Assembly (NCBI GenBank): GCA_012515595.1
Contig: JAAYYA010000359.1
Coordinates: 1 to 54,714, forward strand
Direction of reading: 5' to 3'
From: Actinomycetales bacterium
GTDB lineage: Bacteria > Actinomycetota > Actinomycetes > Actinomycetales > Dermatophilaceae
Length of the DNA: 54,714 nt
The translations under genes were made by a program, and so were the position numbers. Position 1 is the first letter of the stretch. Each line of letters begins with the position of its first letter. The notes beneath the pieces are model-generated. The model searched no databases, had not been told where the DNA came from, and saw only the letters and a program-made list of their open reading frames with translations. Of this stretch, positions 24,143 to 31,127 are shown in pieces.

Positions 24143-24789
24143 GCATCCTGTCCCCCGCCCTCCTCGGCGCCGTCGGTCTCGTCCTCCTGGCGGCGGCGAC
24201 CGGTCACGTGCGCGCTCCCGCGTCACTGCGGCGCGGCCTGGACGCGCACGGGGTCCTCCCGGGCGCCGCCCGCCCCCTGGTCGCCGGCGTCCTGGCGCCG
24301 CTGGAGGCGGTCCTCGGCGTGGTCGCGCTGGTCTGCGCGGTCGCCCCCGTGCCCTCCCCGGTGGGCTTTGCGGTCAGTATGCCGATCGCCGGGCTCTTCC
24401 TGGCCCTCACCCTCTACCTGGCCCGGGTCCTGCGGGACGCGCAGGGCCGAGTGGTCCCGTGCGCCTGCGGCCTGGGCGAGACCCCGGTGACCCGGTCCGC
24501 GGTCCTGCGCCCCGGCATACTGGCCGTCCTGGCGCTGGTCGGGGGCGTGACCTCGGGCGGGTGGTCGCTGGCGGAGGCCCCGGCCGCGGAGGCCGGGGTG
24601 GCCCTCGCCGCCATGCTCGTGCTCGCGCTGTCGGTCGCGCTGCTGCCCGCCGCCCGGGCCGTGCCGGAGAGTGTGGTCACGCACTCCGGCGCCCACGGGC
24701 GTGACGGCTCGGGCGCAGATGAACGAAACCGCTACGAAAAGACGTGGCAGGCGAACGAAACCTCTACATTTTTTGGGGGGGACCGGTGA
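24139..24789 (+). CDS. MauE-like (DoxX-related) membrane protein
   Basis: 216 aa, four or five membrane segments. The family pattern is a CxC motif followed by a threonine/arginine stretch: VVPCACGLGETPVTRSAVLRP (about residues 112-132), like the CGCFG...RN region of MauE. MauE works with MauD in forming the disulfides of the MauA light chain in the periplasm (established for methylamine dehydrogenase). The last 25 residues are coded by the 32-base-spaced motif at 24,723-24,770 and are unlike the rest of the protein; they probably contribute nothing to function. The stop overlaps the mauD-like GTG (GTGA). Confidence 0.78.
   Translation: MSILSPALLGAVGLVLLAAATGHVRAPASLRRGLDAHGVLPGAARPLVAGVLAPLEAVLGVVALVCAVAPVPSPVGFAVSMPIAGLFLALTLYLARVLRDAQGRVVPCACGLGETPVTRSAVLRPGILAVLALVGGVTSGGWSLAEAPAAEAGVALAAMLVLALSVALLPAARAVPESVVTHSGAHGRDGSGADERNRYEKTWQANETSTFFGGDR
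24723..24770 (+). repeat. Paired 16-base motif with 32-base spacing (copy 2)
   Basis: ACGAAACCGCTACGAA at 24,723-24,738 is identical to the motif at 7467, and its partner ACGAAACCTCTACATT begins at 24,755, again 32 bases on. The pair overlaps the 3' end of the mauE-like gene and ends just before TTTTTTGGGGGGG (24,769-24,781) and the mauD-like start at 24,786. Confidence 0.75.
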
Positions 24790-25355
24790 GCTTCCTGGAG
24801 TCAGCCGTCCTGCTCGCGTGGGTGGCGCTGGTGCTGCTGGCGCTCGGCCTCGCGGGACTGCTGCGGCAGGTCACGGTCCTGACCCGTGGCCAGGCCGGGC
24901 GGTCCGGCCAGAGTGCCCCGGCCGCCGGGTCGCCGCGCAGCACCCGCGACCTGGTGGGCTTCCGCCTGCCCGCCCACGGGGACCTCGCCGGTCTCGTCGA
25001 GCCGGGGGCGCACCGGACCGTGGTGGCGTTCGTGTCGCCCGGGTGCTCGTCCTGCGCGATCACCCTGACCGGCCTGGCCGGGGTGCCGGACGTGCGGGAA
25101 GGCTCCGTCGCGCTGGTGGCGGTCTCGACCGGGTCCTGCGACCCGGGGCTGGAGAACCTGGCGGGCACCGGGCGCTGCCTGGCGCAGGGACGCGCCCTGA
25201 TGGAGCAGCTCCACGTGCCGGCCACGCCCTACCTGATGGCGGTCGACGGCGGGGGCACCATCGTCGCGGCCGCGCTGCCCGAGCAGGACACCGACCTCAC
25301 CGCTTGGGTCAGGGGGACCCGCGGATCGATCCGTCTCACCGAGGAGCAAGGGTGA
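24786..25355 (+). CDS. MauD/TlpA-like membrane-anchored thiol-disulfide protein
   Basis: 189 aa. One N-terminal membrane anchor (about residues 3-28, LESAVLLAWVALVLLALGLA) and a thioredoxin-fold domain with the redox pair in VAFVSPGCSSCAITLTGL (CxxC at about 85-88). A cis-proline-type loop, VPATPYLMAV, is present. MauD has the same layout and is needed for disulfide formation or isomerisation in the light chain. GTG 24,786 overlaps the mauE-like stop; the G-run before it may serve as ribosome site. Two further cysteines (GSCDPG, GRCLAQ) lie in the domain. Confidence 0.82.
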   Translation: MSFLESAVLLAWVALVLLALGLAGLLRQVTVLTRGQAGRSGQSAPAAGSPRSTRDLVGFRLPAHGDLAGLVEPGAHRTVVAFVSPGCSSCAITLTGLAGVPDVREGSVALVAVSTGSCDPGLENLAGTGRCLAQGRALMEQLHVPATPYLMAVDGGGTIVAAALPEQDTDLTAWVRGTRGSIRLTEEQG

Positions 25356-25432
25356 GCGACAGGACCAGCGAGGACACGAGCTTGCGAGGCCCGGAGCGGT
25401 CCGCGGAGCTCACCACCAAGGAGCAGTCATGA
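25352..25432 (+). CDS. Candidate 26-aa micro-ORF coupled to both neighbours
   Basis: GTG 25,352 overlaps the stop of the mauD-like gene (GTGA), and the ORF's TGA overlaps the ATG of the mauA-like gene at 25,429 (ATGA). Third codon positions are nearly all G or C (24 of 26). The peptide is hydrophilic with no known motif. It may be a real small protein or just a translational bridge between the two genes. Confidence 0.4.
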   Translation: MSDRTSEDTSLRGPERSAELTTKEQS

Positions 25433-25968
25433 GCAACCCCTCCGACCAGACCGCCGTCTCCTTCGCGGACCTGCCGGTGACCGACACCGGCCACCTCCGC
25501 AAGCGGCTGCGGCCCCGGCCCTCGCGCCGCACCTTCATGGGCTCCGTGCTGGGGGCCGGCGCCGCGGTCGGGCTCGGGTCGCTGTTCCTGGTCAACCGGG
25601 CGACCGACAGCGCACAGGCGGCCTACTGGCACGACTGGACCAGCACGAACACCGGCCCGTGCGACCCGGTGACCGGCTACGCGCGGGACCACACCGAGAA
25701 CGGCATCATGTGCGGGCCGTCCCCGATGTGCACCTCCAGGTCGTGCTGCTGGAAGTACCGCAACGGCGCCGGCAACCTGGTGGGCTGGCACAAGAACGCG
25801 CCGGGCTCGACGGGCTACTACCTGCACCGGCCCGACGACTGCTGGCAGGGCACCTACGACTCCTGGCACTGGAAGTTCAGCGACGGCAACACCTACCGGT
25901 GCTCCGACGGGTGGACCTGCAGCGCCTCGGGGGCCTGCAGCAAGTCGATCTGTCCGTGGGCGATCTGA
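25429..25968 (+). CDS. Tat-exported Cys/Trp-rich protein, MauA (methylamine dehydrogenase light chain)-like
   Basis: 179 aa. A twin-arginine signal is clear: PSRRTFMGSVLGAGAAVGLG (about residues 32-51), cleavage near AQA-A. The mature part of about 115 residues has ten cysteines, all after residue 75, and nine tryptophans, including SCCWKY, DDCWQG, SWHWKF and CPWAI. MauA is likewise Tat-exported, small, extremely disulfide-rich, and made active by crosslinking two tryptophans (TTQ cofactor). The preceding E and D genes are in the same order as in mau/aau operons. I cannot align the TTQ tryptophans by eye, so the assignment rests on layout and context. GGAGCAG lies upstream of ATG 25,429. Confidence 0.65.
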   Translation: MSNPSDQTAVSFADLPVTDTGHLRKRLRPRPSRRTFMGSVLGAGAAVGLGSLFLVNRATDSAQAAYWHDWTSTNTGPCDPVTGYARDHTENGIMCGPSPMCTSRSCCWKYRNGAGNLVGWHKNAPGSTGYYLHRPDDCWQGTYDSWHWKFSDGNTYRCSDGWTCSASGACSKSICPWAI

Positions 25969-26156
25969 CCGGCGCCCCGGACCGGCCGCACCCGCTCCGG
26001 CGCTGGGTCGCCGACCCGCTCCCCCTGCTCGGTCTGCTGGCGCTGGCCGGCCTGGCCCTCGCCGGGCTCCACCTGGGCGGTGACCCGGTCCCGTGGGCCG
26101 TGCCCGCACTGCTGGCGGTCGTGGCCGCCGGACTGGCCCTGTCCGGATCCACCTGA
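25956..26156 (+). CDS. Small two-TM membrane protein
   Basis: 66 aa from GTG 25,956, which overlaps the end of the mauA-like gene by 13 bases. Two hydrophobic segments (PLLGLLALAGLALAGLHLGG and VPALLAVVAAGLALSG) follow a basic start. No family recognised. Position inside the operon suggests an accessory role for the exported protein; the reading frame could also be chance, but its composition fits a membrane protein. Confidence 0.5.
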   Translation: MGDLTGAPDRPHPLRRWVADPLPLLGLLALAGLALAGLHLGGDPVPWAVPALLAVVAAGLALSGST

Positions 26157-26180
26157 GGCCTGAACAGCGCGTGGGCGCTG

Positions 26181-26735
26181 GTGGCCTCGGTCCGAGGCCG
26201 GTCGATCCAACTGCGGCTGTGGGCCGCTTTCCTGGTGGGGTGCACCGTGGGCGGTGCCTTCACCGGCACCGTCCTGGGTGTGTTCTCCGGGCTGCTGTCG
26301 CCGGTTCCGGCCGTCGTCCGCGCGGTCCTCTTCGTGGTGCTCGCCGCCGCCCTGACGGTGCTGGACCTGCGGCAGCCCCTGCTGCAGCTGCCCCAGCGCA
26401 AGGAGCTCATCCCGCAGGAGGTGTTCGCCCGGGGCATGGGACGCGGCGGCTTCCGCTTCGGCGTGGAGTACGGCTGCGGCTTCCGCACCCTGGTCCCGTC
26501 CGCGGCGTCCTACGTCGCGGCCCTGTTCGTGCTGCTGGCCGGTCTGCCCCTGCCCTGGGCGCTCGCCCTGGGTGCCGCGTTCGGGGCGTCCCGGTCGGTG
26601 GCCGTGCTGCAGTACATCCTGCTCGGCCGGCCCGGCTGGCAGCGCTTCCTGTCCAGCCACACGCGGTGGCTCGAGCGCAGCGGCACGGTCGTCACCGCGC
26701 TGCTCCTGGTCTGGGCCGGGTCGGCAATGCTGTAG
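26181..26735 (+). CDS. Polytopic membrane protein, possibly MauF/CcdA-like
   Basis: 184 aa from GTG 26,181, with five or six membrane segments. GVEYGCGFRTLVPSAASYVA and ALALGAAFGASRS resemble the G...CG...P pattern of CcdA/DsbD-type electron carriers, but only one cysteine of the usual pair is present. MauF, needed for methylamine dehydrogenase formation, is a membrane protein of this general type, and this gene closes the mau-like operon. A CTG at 26,160 would add a plausible amphipathic N-terminus, so the start is uncertain. Function is inferred. Confidence 0.6.
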   Translation: MASVRGRSIQLRLWAAFLVGCTVGGAFTGTVLGVFSGLLSPVPAVVRAVLFVVLAAALTVLDLRQPLLQLPQRKELIPQEVFARGMGRGGFRFGVEYGCGFRTLVPSAASYVAALFVLLAGLPLPWALALGAAFGASRSVAVLQYILLGRPGWQRFLSSHTRWLERSGTVVTALLLVWAGSAML

Positions 26736-26825
26736 GCACCGGTCGTGTGGAGGCACCGGTCGGCCCGGGCGCCCGTGGCCGGCTGGCCTGCGGGCACCCG
26801 GGCCGCCGCTGGTGGCCCGTGGTGC

Positions 26826-28964
26826 TCAGCCCACGTAGTTCTGCAGGAGCTCCTCGACCTCGGGGCTGATGACCCCGGGCCCGCCCACGATCAGGATGTG
26901 CCGGGGGTCCAGGTAGGCCAGGGCGTCGCGGGTGGCCTGGTACACCCCGCCCTGGGTGACGAGCAGCACCGGCCCACGGCGGTCACCCGCCCGCGCGGCG
27001 CCGCTGAGCGCGTCGGGGAAGCTCTGACCGGTGGCGATCACGACGGTGCCCACCCCGGAGGGGTAGTACGTCGCGAGCTCGGCCGCCGTCGCGTAGCGGT
27101 CGGGACCGGCCACCCGCTCCAGCTTCGTGGACCGGGTCATGGCCTTGAGCTCCTCGGCGACGCTGTCGCTGATCGCGGTGTCGCCACCGAGCACCACCAC
27201 CCGGTAGGGGTTGAGGTACTCCATGGCCTGCACGGTCGCCTGCGGCACGTTGTCGGGCTGGACCAGCAGGACGGGGCCATCGTTGTAGCCGGCGCGTGCC
27301 GCACCCGCCAGGGCGTCCGGGTAGTTCGTGCCCGTCGCGATGTAGACCACGTTCAGGCCGGGGTTGTACAGGCCCGCCACCTGCCGGGCGGTCTCGTAGC
27401 GGTCGTCCCCGCCGACCCGGGTCACCGGTGCGGTGGTGACCTGCTTCACCTGGTTGATCACGGTGCTGGTGATGGCTCCCTCGCCGCCGACGACGGTGAC
27501 CGACGACGGCTGGAGGCGCTGGATGGCGGCCCGGGTTTCCACGGGGAGCGAGTCGGCCCGCGTCAGCAGCACGGGGCTGCCCACCGCACCGGCTCGGGCG
27601 GCCGCGGCCAGGGCGTCGGGGTAGTCCTGACCGACGGTGAGGAAGACGCCGCTGCCCTGGGGGAAGGTGTCGGCGATCTTGGCCGCGGTGTCGTAGCGGT
27701 TGCTTCCCGCGATCCGGGAGACACCGGGCTCGGGCTCCGGGTCCTCCGGCGGCTCCGGTGCGGGCGGTTCGGGTGCTGGCGGGGGTTCGGGAGCCGGCGG
27801 CACGGGGTCGCTCGGGATCCCGGCCTCGATCATGTAGGCCCAGGTGGCCTTGTCCAGGACACCGGTCCAGGGCAGGTCATAGACGGCCTGGTAGTTCAGC
27901 AGCGCGGCCAGCGTCAGCGGGCCGAACGAGCCGTCGACGTCGCTGCCGGTGAACCCGAGGTAGCGCTGGGCCTGCTTGACGTTGTCGTTGTTGGCGCCGG
28001 GCAGGGTGACGGGGTAGGGCGCGTACGGCGCCGCGGGGAGCGACGTGGCGCAGGGAGTGCCGTTGAAGCCCTGGTAGCGCGGTGCGAACTGACCGGCGTA
28101 CACCCGGCAGGTGCCGTAGTCGTGCTCGGTGATCGGCGTGCCGTCCCACCATGAGGTGCGGCCCATCGCGCCGTCCCAGCTGAAGCTGATGTGCAGGTGG
28201 TCGGTGTGTGGGGACGCCCCGGTGTAGGGGTACCAGGCCCCCGGCTTGTAGAGGTACCACGACTGCCGGTTCCAGATGATCGACTGGACCCCGAAGCGGC
28301 GGGCGATCTCGCCGTTGTTGGCCGAGATCCACTGTGCGACGGCGTCGCCGATCGCCTTGTCCTCGGCGTTGTAGGCGTTCATCCTCCAGTCCATCGCCCG
28401 GCCCTCGTAGTGCTGGCTGTTGTCGAACTTGCAGGCGCGCGAGCCGTACCAGGTGGGGCGGTCGTAGTGGGCCGAGACGAGGTTGGCGAAGGCGACCATC
28501 CCCGGCTTGTTGTTGGGGTCGCAGGAGTAGGAGTACTCCCACGGCGGGGCCGCGTCCAGCGTCTCGGGCAGATCCTTGGTCGGCGGTTCCGGCACCGACA
28601 GGACGGCGTGCTCCGTCAGCTCCGCGCCGCCTGCGGCCGCCGCATAGCCACCACCGATGTAGCCGTCCTCGGCCGCCATCAGCTCCTCGGCGGTCGACGG
28701 TTCGATGTCGACGGCAGGCTGCTCCGCGAGCCACTCCTGCGGCATGTCTCCCGGGTCCGGCGGGAGGCCCACCCAGTCCATCGGGAGCTCGGGCACCGTC
28801 TGGACCGGGGTGCTCTCGGCGTCGTCGTCCGGGGCGGTGTAGGGGTCGCCCGGGACGACCAGATCCTCGCCGAAGGGGTCGGCGAGCGCCAGCGGCGCGG
28901 ACACGACGAGCGCCAGCGCGCAGGCGCTGGCGGTGAGGGCAGAACGCATCGGGGGCGTGCGCAT
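26826..28964 (-). CDS. Secreted M15-like peptidase with peptidoglycan-binding domain and three wall-binding repeats
   Basis: 712 aa. A signal peptide covers about 1-28 (ALTASACALALVVSAPLALA-D). After a Pro/acidic spacer comes a domain (about 140-290) with HYEGRAMDW (H-x6-D zinc type) and SPHTDHLHISFSW (HxH), as in M15/ARB_07466-type proteins. A peptidoglycan-binding fold follows (NVKQAQRYLGFTGSDVDGSF, about 325-385), then a Pro/Glu repeat and three PF04122-type wall-binding repeats (SRIAGSNRYDTAAKIAD, TRVGGDDRYETARQVAG, ERVAGPDRYATAAELAT). It probably trims or binds peptidoglycan outside the cell. ATG 28,964 has GAAGGGAAAG upstream. Convergent with the mau-like operon. Confidence 0.9.
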   Translation of the reverse strand: MRTPPMRSALTASACALALVVSAPLALADPFGEDLVVPGDPYTAPDDDAESTPVQTVPELPMDWVGLPPDPGDMPQEWLAEQPAVDIEPSTAEELMAAEDGYIGGGYAAAAGGAELTEHAVLSVPEPPTKDLPETLDAAPPWEYSYSCDPNNKPGMVAFANLVSAHYDRPTWYGSRACKFDNSQHYEGRAMDWRMNAYNAEDKAIGDAVAQWISANNGEIARRFGVQSIIWNRQSWYLYKPGAWYPYTGASPHTDHLHISFSWDGAMGRTSWWDGTPITEHDYGTCRVYAGQFAPRYQGFNGTPCATSLPAAPYAPYPVTLPGANNDNVKQAQRYLGFTGSDVDGSFGPLTLAALLNYQAVYDLPWTGVLDKATWAYMIEAGIPSDPVPPAPEPPPAPEPPAPEPPEDPEPEPGVSRIAGSNRYDTAAKIADTFPQGSGVFLTVGQDYPDALAAAARAGAVGSPVLLTRADSLPVETRAAIQRLQPSSVTVVGGEGAITSTVINQVKQVTTAPVTRVGGDDRYETARQVAGLYNPGLNVVYIATGTNYPDALAGAARAGYNDGPVLLVQPDNVPQATVQAMEYLNPYRVVVLGGDTAISDSVAEELKAMTRSTKLERVAGPDRYATAAELATYYPSGVGTVVIATGQSFPDALSGAARAGDRRGPVLLVTQGGVYQATRDALAYLDPRHILIVGGPGVISPEVEELLQNYVG

Positions 28965-29105
28965 AGATCTTTCCCTTCACACCGGTGCAGGGGACCGACA
29001 CCTGTGATCAATGGTGACAATGTGACTCATGTGGCCGAATGGAGAATACACATATCCGGGGCCGCGGAAAACCTCGGAGTGGTCATTGTTTGGTAATCAC
29101 AAGAA

Positions 29106-29124
29106 TGTAACTCCGTGAGTTACA
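29106..29124. promoter_or_regulatory. Perfect inverted repeat TGTAACTC-N3-GAGTTACA
   Basis: Eight-base arms with a three-base spacer, perfect symmetry, in the AT-rich stretch upstream of the wall-binding peptidase gene (142 bases from its start). It has the form of an operator for a dimeric regulator. GTAAC half-sites recall boxes of cell-wall regulators such as MtrA, but MtrA sites are direct repeats, so I do not assign a protein. Confidence 0.65.
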
Positions 29125-29128
29125 AACG

Positions 29129-29168
29129 TGTCATTCTTGACATTCTGCGAATGACATACCTGTCATTC
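29129..29168. promoter_or_regulatory. Three TGTCATTC boxes (two direct, one inverted)
   Basis: TGTCATTC at 29,129-29,136 and 29,161-29,168, and its complement GAATGACA at 29,149-29,156. The first two form an inverted repeat with a 12-base spacer. They lie five bases from the TGTAACTC palindrome. The whole gap 28,965-29,309 (345 bases) has no gene: it holds these boxes, unusually AT-rich DNA at 29,000-29,175, and the hairpin at 29,210-29,243. Confidence 0.6.
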
Positions 29169-29209
29169 TTTCCCTCCCCGGACGTGGACACGAGGAGGAG
29201 GACAGCACG

Positions 29210-29243
29210 GAGCCCGCCCTGCGCAGCGGCGCAGGACGGGCTC
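29210..29243. terminator. Hairpin downstream of ino1
   Basis: A 15-base stem with one mismatch (GAGCCCGCCCTGCGC against GCGCAGGACGGGCTC) and a four-base loop, 66 bases beyond the ino1 stop. No T-run follows on the minus strand, as is common in GC-rich actinobacteria. Confidence 0.65.
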
Positions 29244-29309
29244 GGGTGCTGGTGCGGGGTCAGGCCGCCGGGGGTCGGCGGCGTGAGCCGTGATCGTGGG
29301 CGGAGGGGC

Positions 29310-30389
29310 TCAGCGCTCCACGTCGCCGCGGATGAACGCCTCGACCTGGGCGCGACCCAGGTCGTCCGGCATCTGCTCCGGCGGGGACTTCATGAGGTAG
29401 GCCGAGGCGGAGGTGATCGGGCCGCCGACCCCGCGGTCCATGGCGATCTTCGCCGCGCGCAGCGCGTCGATGATGATGCCGGCCGAGTTCGGGGAGTCCC
29501 AGACCTCGAGCTTGTACTCCAGGTTCAGCGGCACGTCGCCGAAGGCGCGGCCCTCGAGCCGGACGTAGGCCCACTTGCGGTCATCGAGCCACTGCACGTA
29601 GTCGGACGGGCCGATGTGCACGTTGCGGGCGCCGAGGTCGTGGCTCACGTTGGAGGTGACGGCCTGGGTCTTGGAGACCTTCTTGGACTCGAGACGGTCC
29701 CGCTCGAGCATGTTCTTGAAGTCCATGTTGCCGCCGACGTTGAGCTGGTAGGTGCGGTCCAGGACCACACCACGCTCCTCGAAGAGCCGGGCCATGACCC
29801 GGTGCGTGATGGTGGCGCCGACCTGCGACTTGATGTCGTCGCCGACGATCGGGACGCCGGCCTGCGTGAACTTGGCCGCCCACTCCGGGTCCGAGGCGAT
29901 GAAGACAGGCAGCGCGTTGACGAAGCCCACACCGGCGTCGATGGCGCACTGCGCGTAGAACTTGTCCGCCTCCTCGGAGCCGACCGGCAGGTAGGACACC
30001 AGCACGTCGACCTCGGCGTCCTTGAGGGCCTGGACCACGTCGACGGGCTCGGCGTCGGACTCCTCGATGGTCTCCCGGTAGTAGCGTCCGATGCCGTCCA
30101 GGGTCGGGCCGCGCTGGACCATGACGCCGGTGGGCGGCACGTCCGCGATCTTGATGGTGTTGTTCTCGCTCGCCGCGATGGCCTCCGCCAGGTCGAACCC
30201 GACCTTCTTGGCGTCCACGTCGAAGGCGGCGACAAAGGTGACGTCACCGACGTGGTAGGGCCCGAACTGCACGTGCATCAGGCCGGGCACGCTCGCCGTG
30301 GCGTCGGCACCGCGGTAGTACTCGACACCCTGCACCAGTGAGCTAGCGCAGTTGCCGACTCCCACGATGGCGACTCGAACTGATCCCAT
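29310..30389 (-). CDS. ino1: Myo-inositol-1-phosphate synthase
   Basis: 359 aa, the size of the short actinobacterial/archaeal form. It converts glucose 6-phosphate to inositol 1-phosphate with NAD+, feeding phosphatidylinositol, mannosides and mycothiol. Visible: the NAD-binding start [19 protein letters not shown], then [39 protein letters not shown] and [11 protein letters not shown], and [18 protein letters not shown], all typical of this family. ATG 30,389 begins two bases after the padR stop, so the two genes are one operon and probably share the operator at 31,011-31,033. Mycobacteria have the same ino1-PadR-ponA arrangement (Rv0046c, Rv0047c, Rv0050). Confidence 0.97.
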   Translation of the reverse strand: MGSVRVAIVGVGNCASSLVQGVEYYRGADATASVPGLMHVQFGPYHVGDVTFVAAFDVDAKKVGFDLAEAIAASENNTIKIADVPPTGVMVQRGPTLDGIGRYYRETIEESDAEPVDVVQALKDAEVDVLVSYLPVGSEEADKFYAQCAIDAGVGFVNALPVFIASDPEWAAKFTQAGVPIVGDDIKSQVGATITHRVMARLFEERGVVLDRTYQLNVGGNMDFKNMLERDRLESKKVSKTQAVTSNVSHDLGARNVHIGPSDYVQWLDDRKWAYVRLEGRAFGDVPLNLEYKLEVWDSPNSAGIIIDALRAAKIAMDRGVGGPITSASAYLMKSPPEQMPDDLGRAQVEAFIRGDVER

Positions 30390-30391
30390 AG

Positions 30392-30955
30392 TTACTCCTC
30401 GTGTTGCGCGACACCGCGGCGGCCCGCGCTGCGCTCGGTTTCGATCAGCCCGGTCAACCACCGCACGTCGCGTTCGGCGGACTCCAGGCTGTGGCGGTGT
30501 AGCTCGGCGGCATAGCCGTCCATGGTGACGCCCTCGGCGGGCCCGTTGGCGCGGAACATTGCCAGCCGCTCTTCCAGGCGGGCCCGGCGGCCCTCCAGGA
30601 TGCGCAACCGGACGGCCCGGTCGGCGCGAGCGAAGAAGGCAAAGTGCACGTCGAAGGCGTCGTCCTCCCACGCGTTCGGTCCCGCACCGGTCAGCAGGGA
30701 CTGGAACCGTTCCTGACCGGCGGACGTTACGGCGTAGGTGATCCGGCCCCTGCGGGTGGTCGCCGGAGCGCCGGCCTCGACGATGAGACCGCGTTCCACC
30801 AGCAGCCGCAGCCGTGGGTAGAGCGTGCCGTAGGACATGGCGCGCACCGTGCCCAGCACCCGGTGGACCTGCTTGCGCAGCTCATAGCCGTGCATCGGCG
30901 AGTCGTGCAGCAGACCGAGGATGGCCAGCTCGAGCATCTCCGAACGCCGAGTCAT
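30392..30955 (-). CDS. PadR-family transcriptional regulator
   Basis: 187 aa. The N-terminal winged helix is typical: [20 protein letters not shown], then [16 protein letters not shown] and the [10 protein letters not shown] wing. The C-terminal half is a helical dimerisation region ([20 protein letters not shown]). ATG 30,955 has GAGAGGAG six bases upstream. It sits at the head of the padR-ino1 operon and is divergent from the penicillin-binding protein gene. Two palindromes 56-78 bases upstream are the obvious operator, so it probably represses itself and ino1, and may affect the divergent gene. Confidence 0.94.
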   Translation of the reverse strand: MTRRSEMLELAILGLLHDSPMHGYELRKQVHRVLGTVRAMSYGTLYPRLRLLVERGLIVEAGAPATTRRGRITYAVTSAGQERFQSLLTGAGPNAWEDDAFDVHFAFFARADRAVRLRILEGRRARLEERLAMFRANGPAEGVTMDGYAAELHRHSLESAERDVRWLTGLIETERSAGRRGVAQHEE

Positions 30956-31010
30956 GCCACTCCTCTCGCTGCTGGTCCGCCCGACGGTGCCGAGCGGTGA
31001 CGGTGCGCGT

Positions 31011-31033
31011 CGATATATCGACCCGATATATCG
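31011..31033. promoter_or_regulatory. Tandem palindromes CGATATATCG x2, probable PadR operator
   Basis: CGATATATCG at 31,011-31,020 and again at 31,024-31,033, separated by ACC. They are AT-rich islands in a GC-rich divergent promoter region, between padR-ino1 and the penicillin-binding protein gene. The 13-base centre-to-centre spacing puts the two sites a little more than one helical turn apart. Confidence 0.75.
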
Positions 31034-31127
31034 TACGGCAACTTCTGCAGTGCCCTGCGCGGGACCCGCCGACGGCGGCCCCCGGTCGTGCACTATGGGA
31101 TCGAACAGGAAGACGAGGAGGCCACCA

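Noticed and set aside
26826..28964. Phage endolysin or prophage remnant
   Set aside because: Signal peptide, wall-binding repeats and lack of any neighbouring phage genes point to a host surface protein.
28965..29100. ydaO/c-di-AMP riboswitch, often found before actinobacterial wall hydrolases
   Set aside because: I could not find its conserved core on the minus strand of this leader.
29106..29124. Transcription terminator
   Set aside because: The palindrome TGTAACTC-N3-GAGTTACA is AT-rich, has a three-base loop and lies upstream of a gene among other boxes; an operator fits better.
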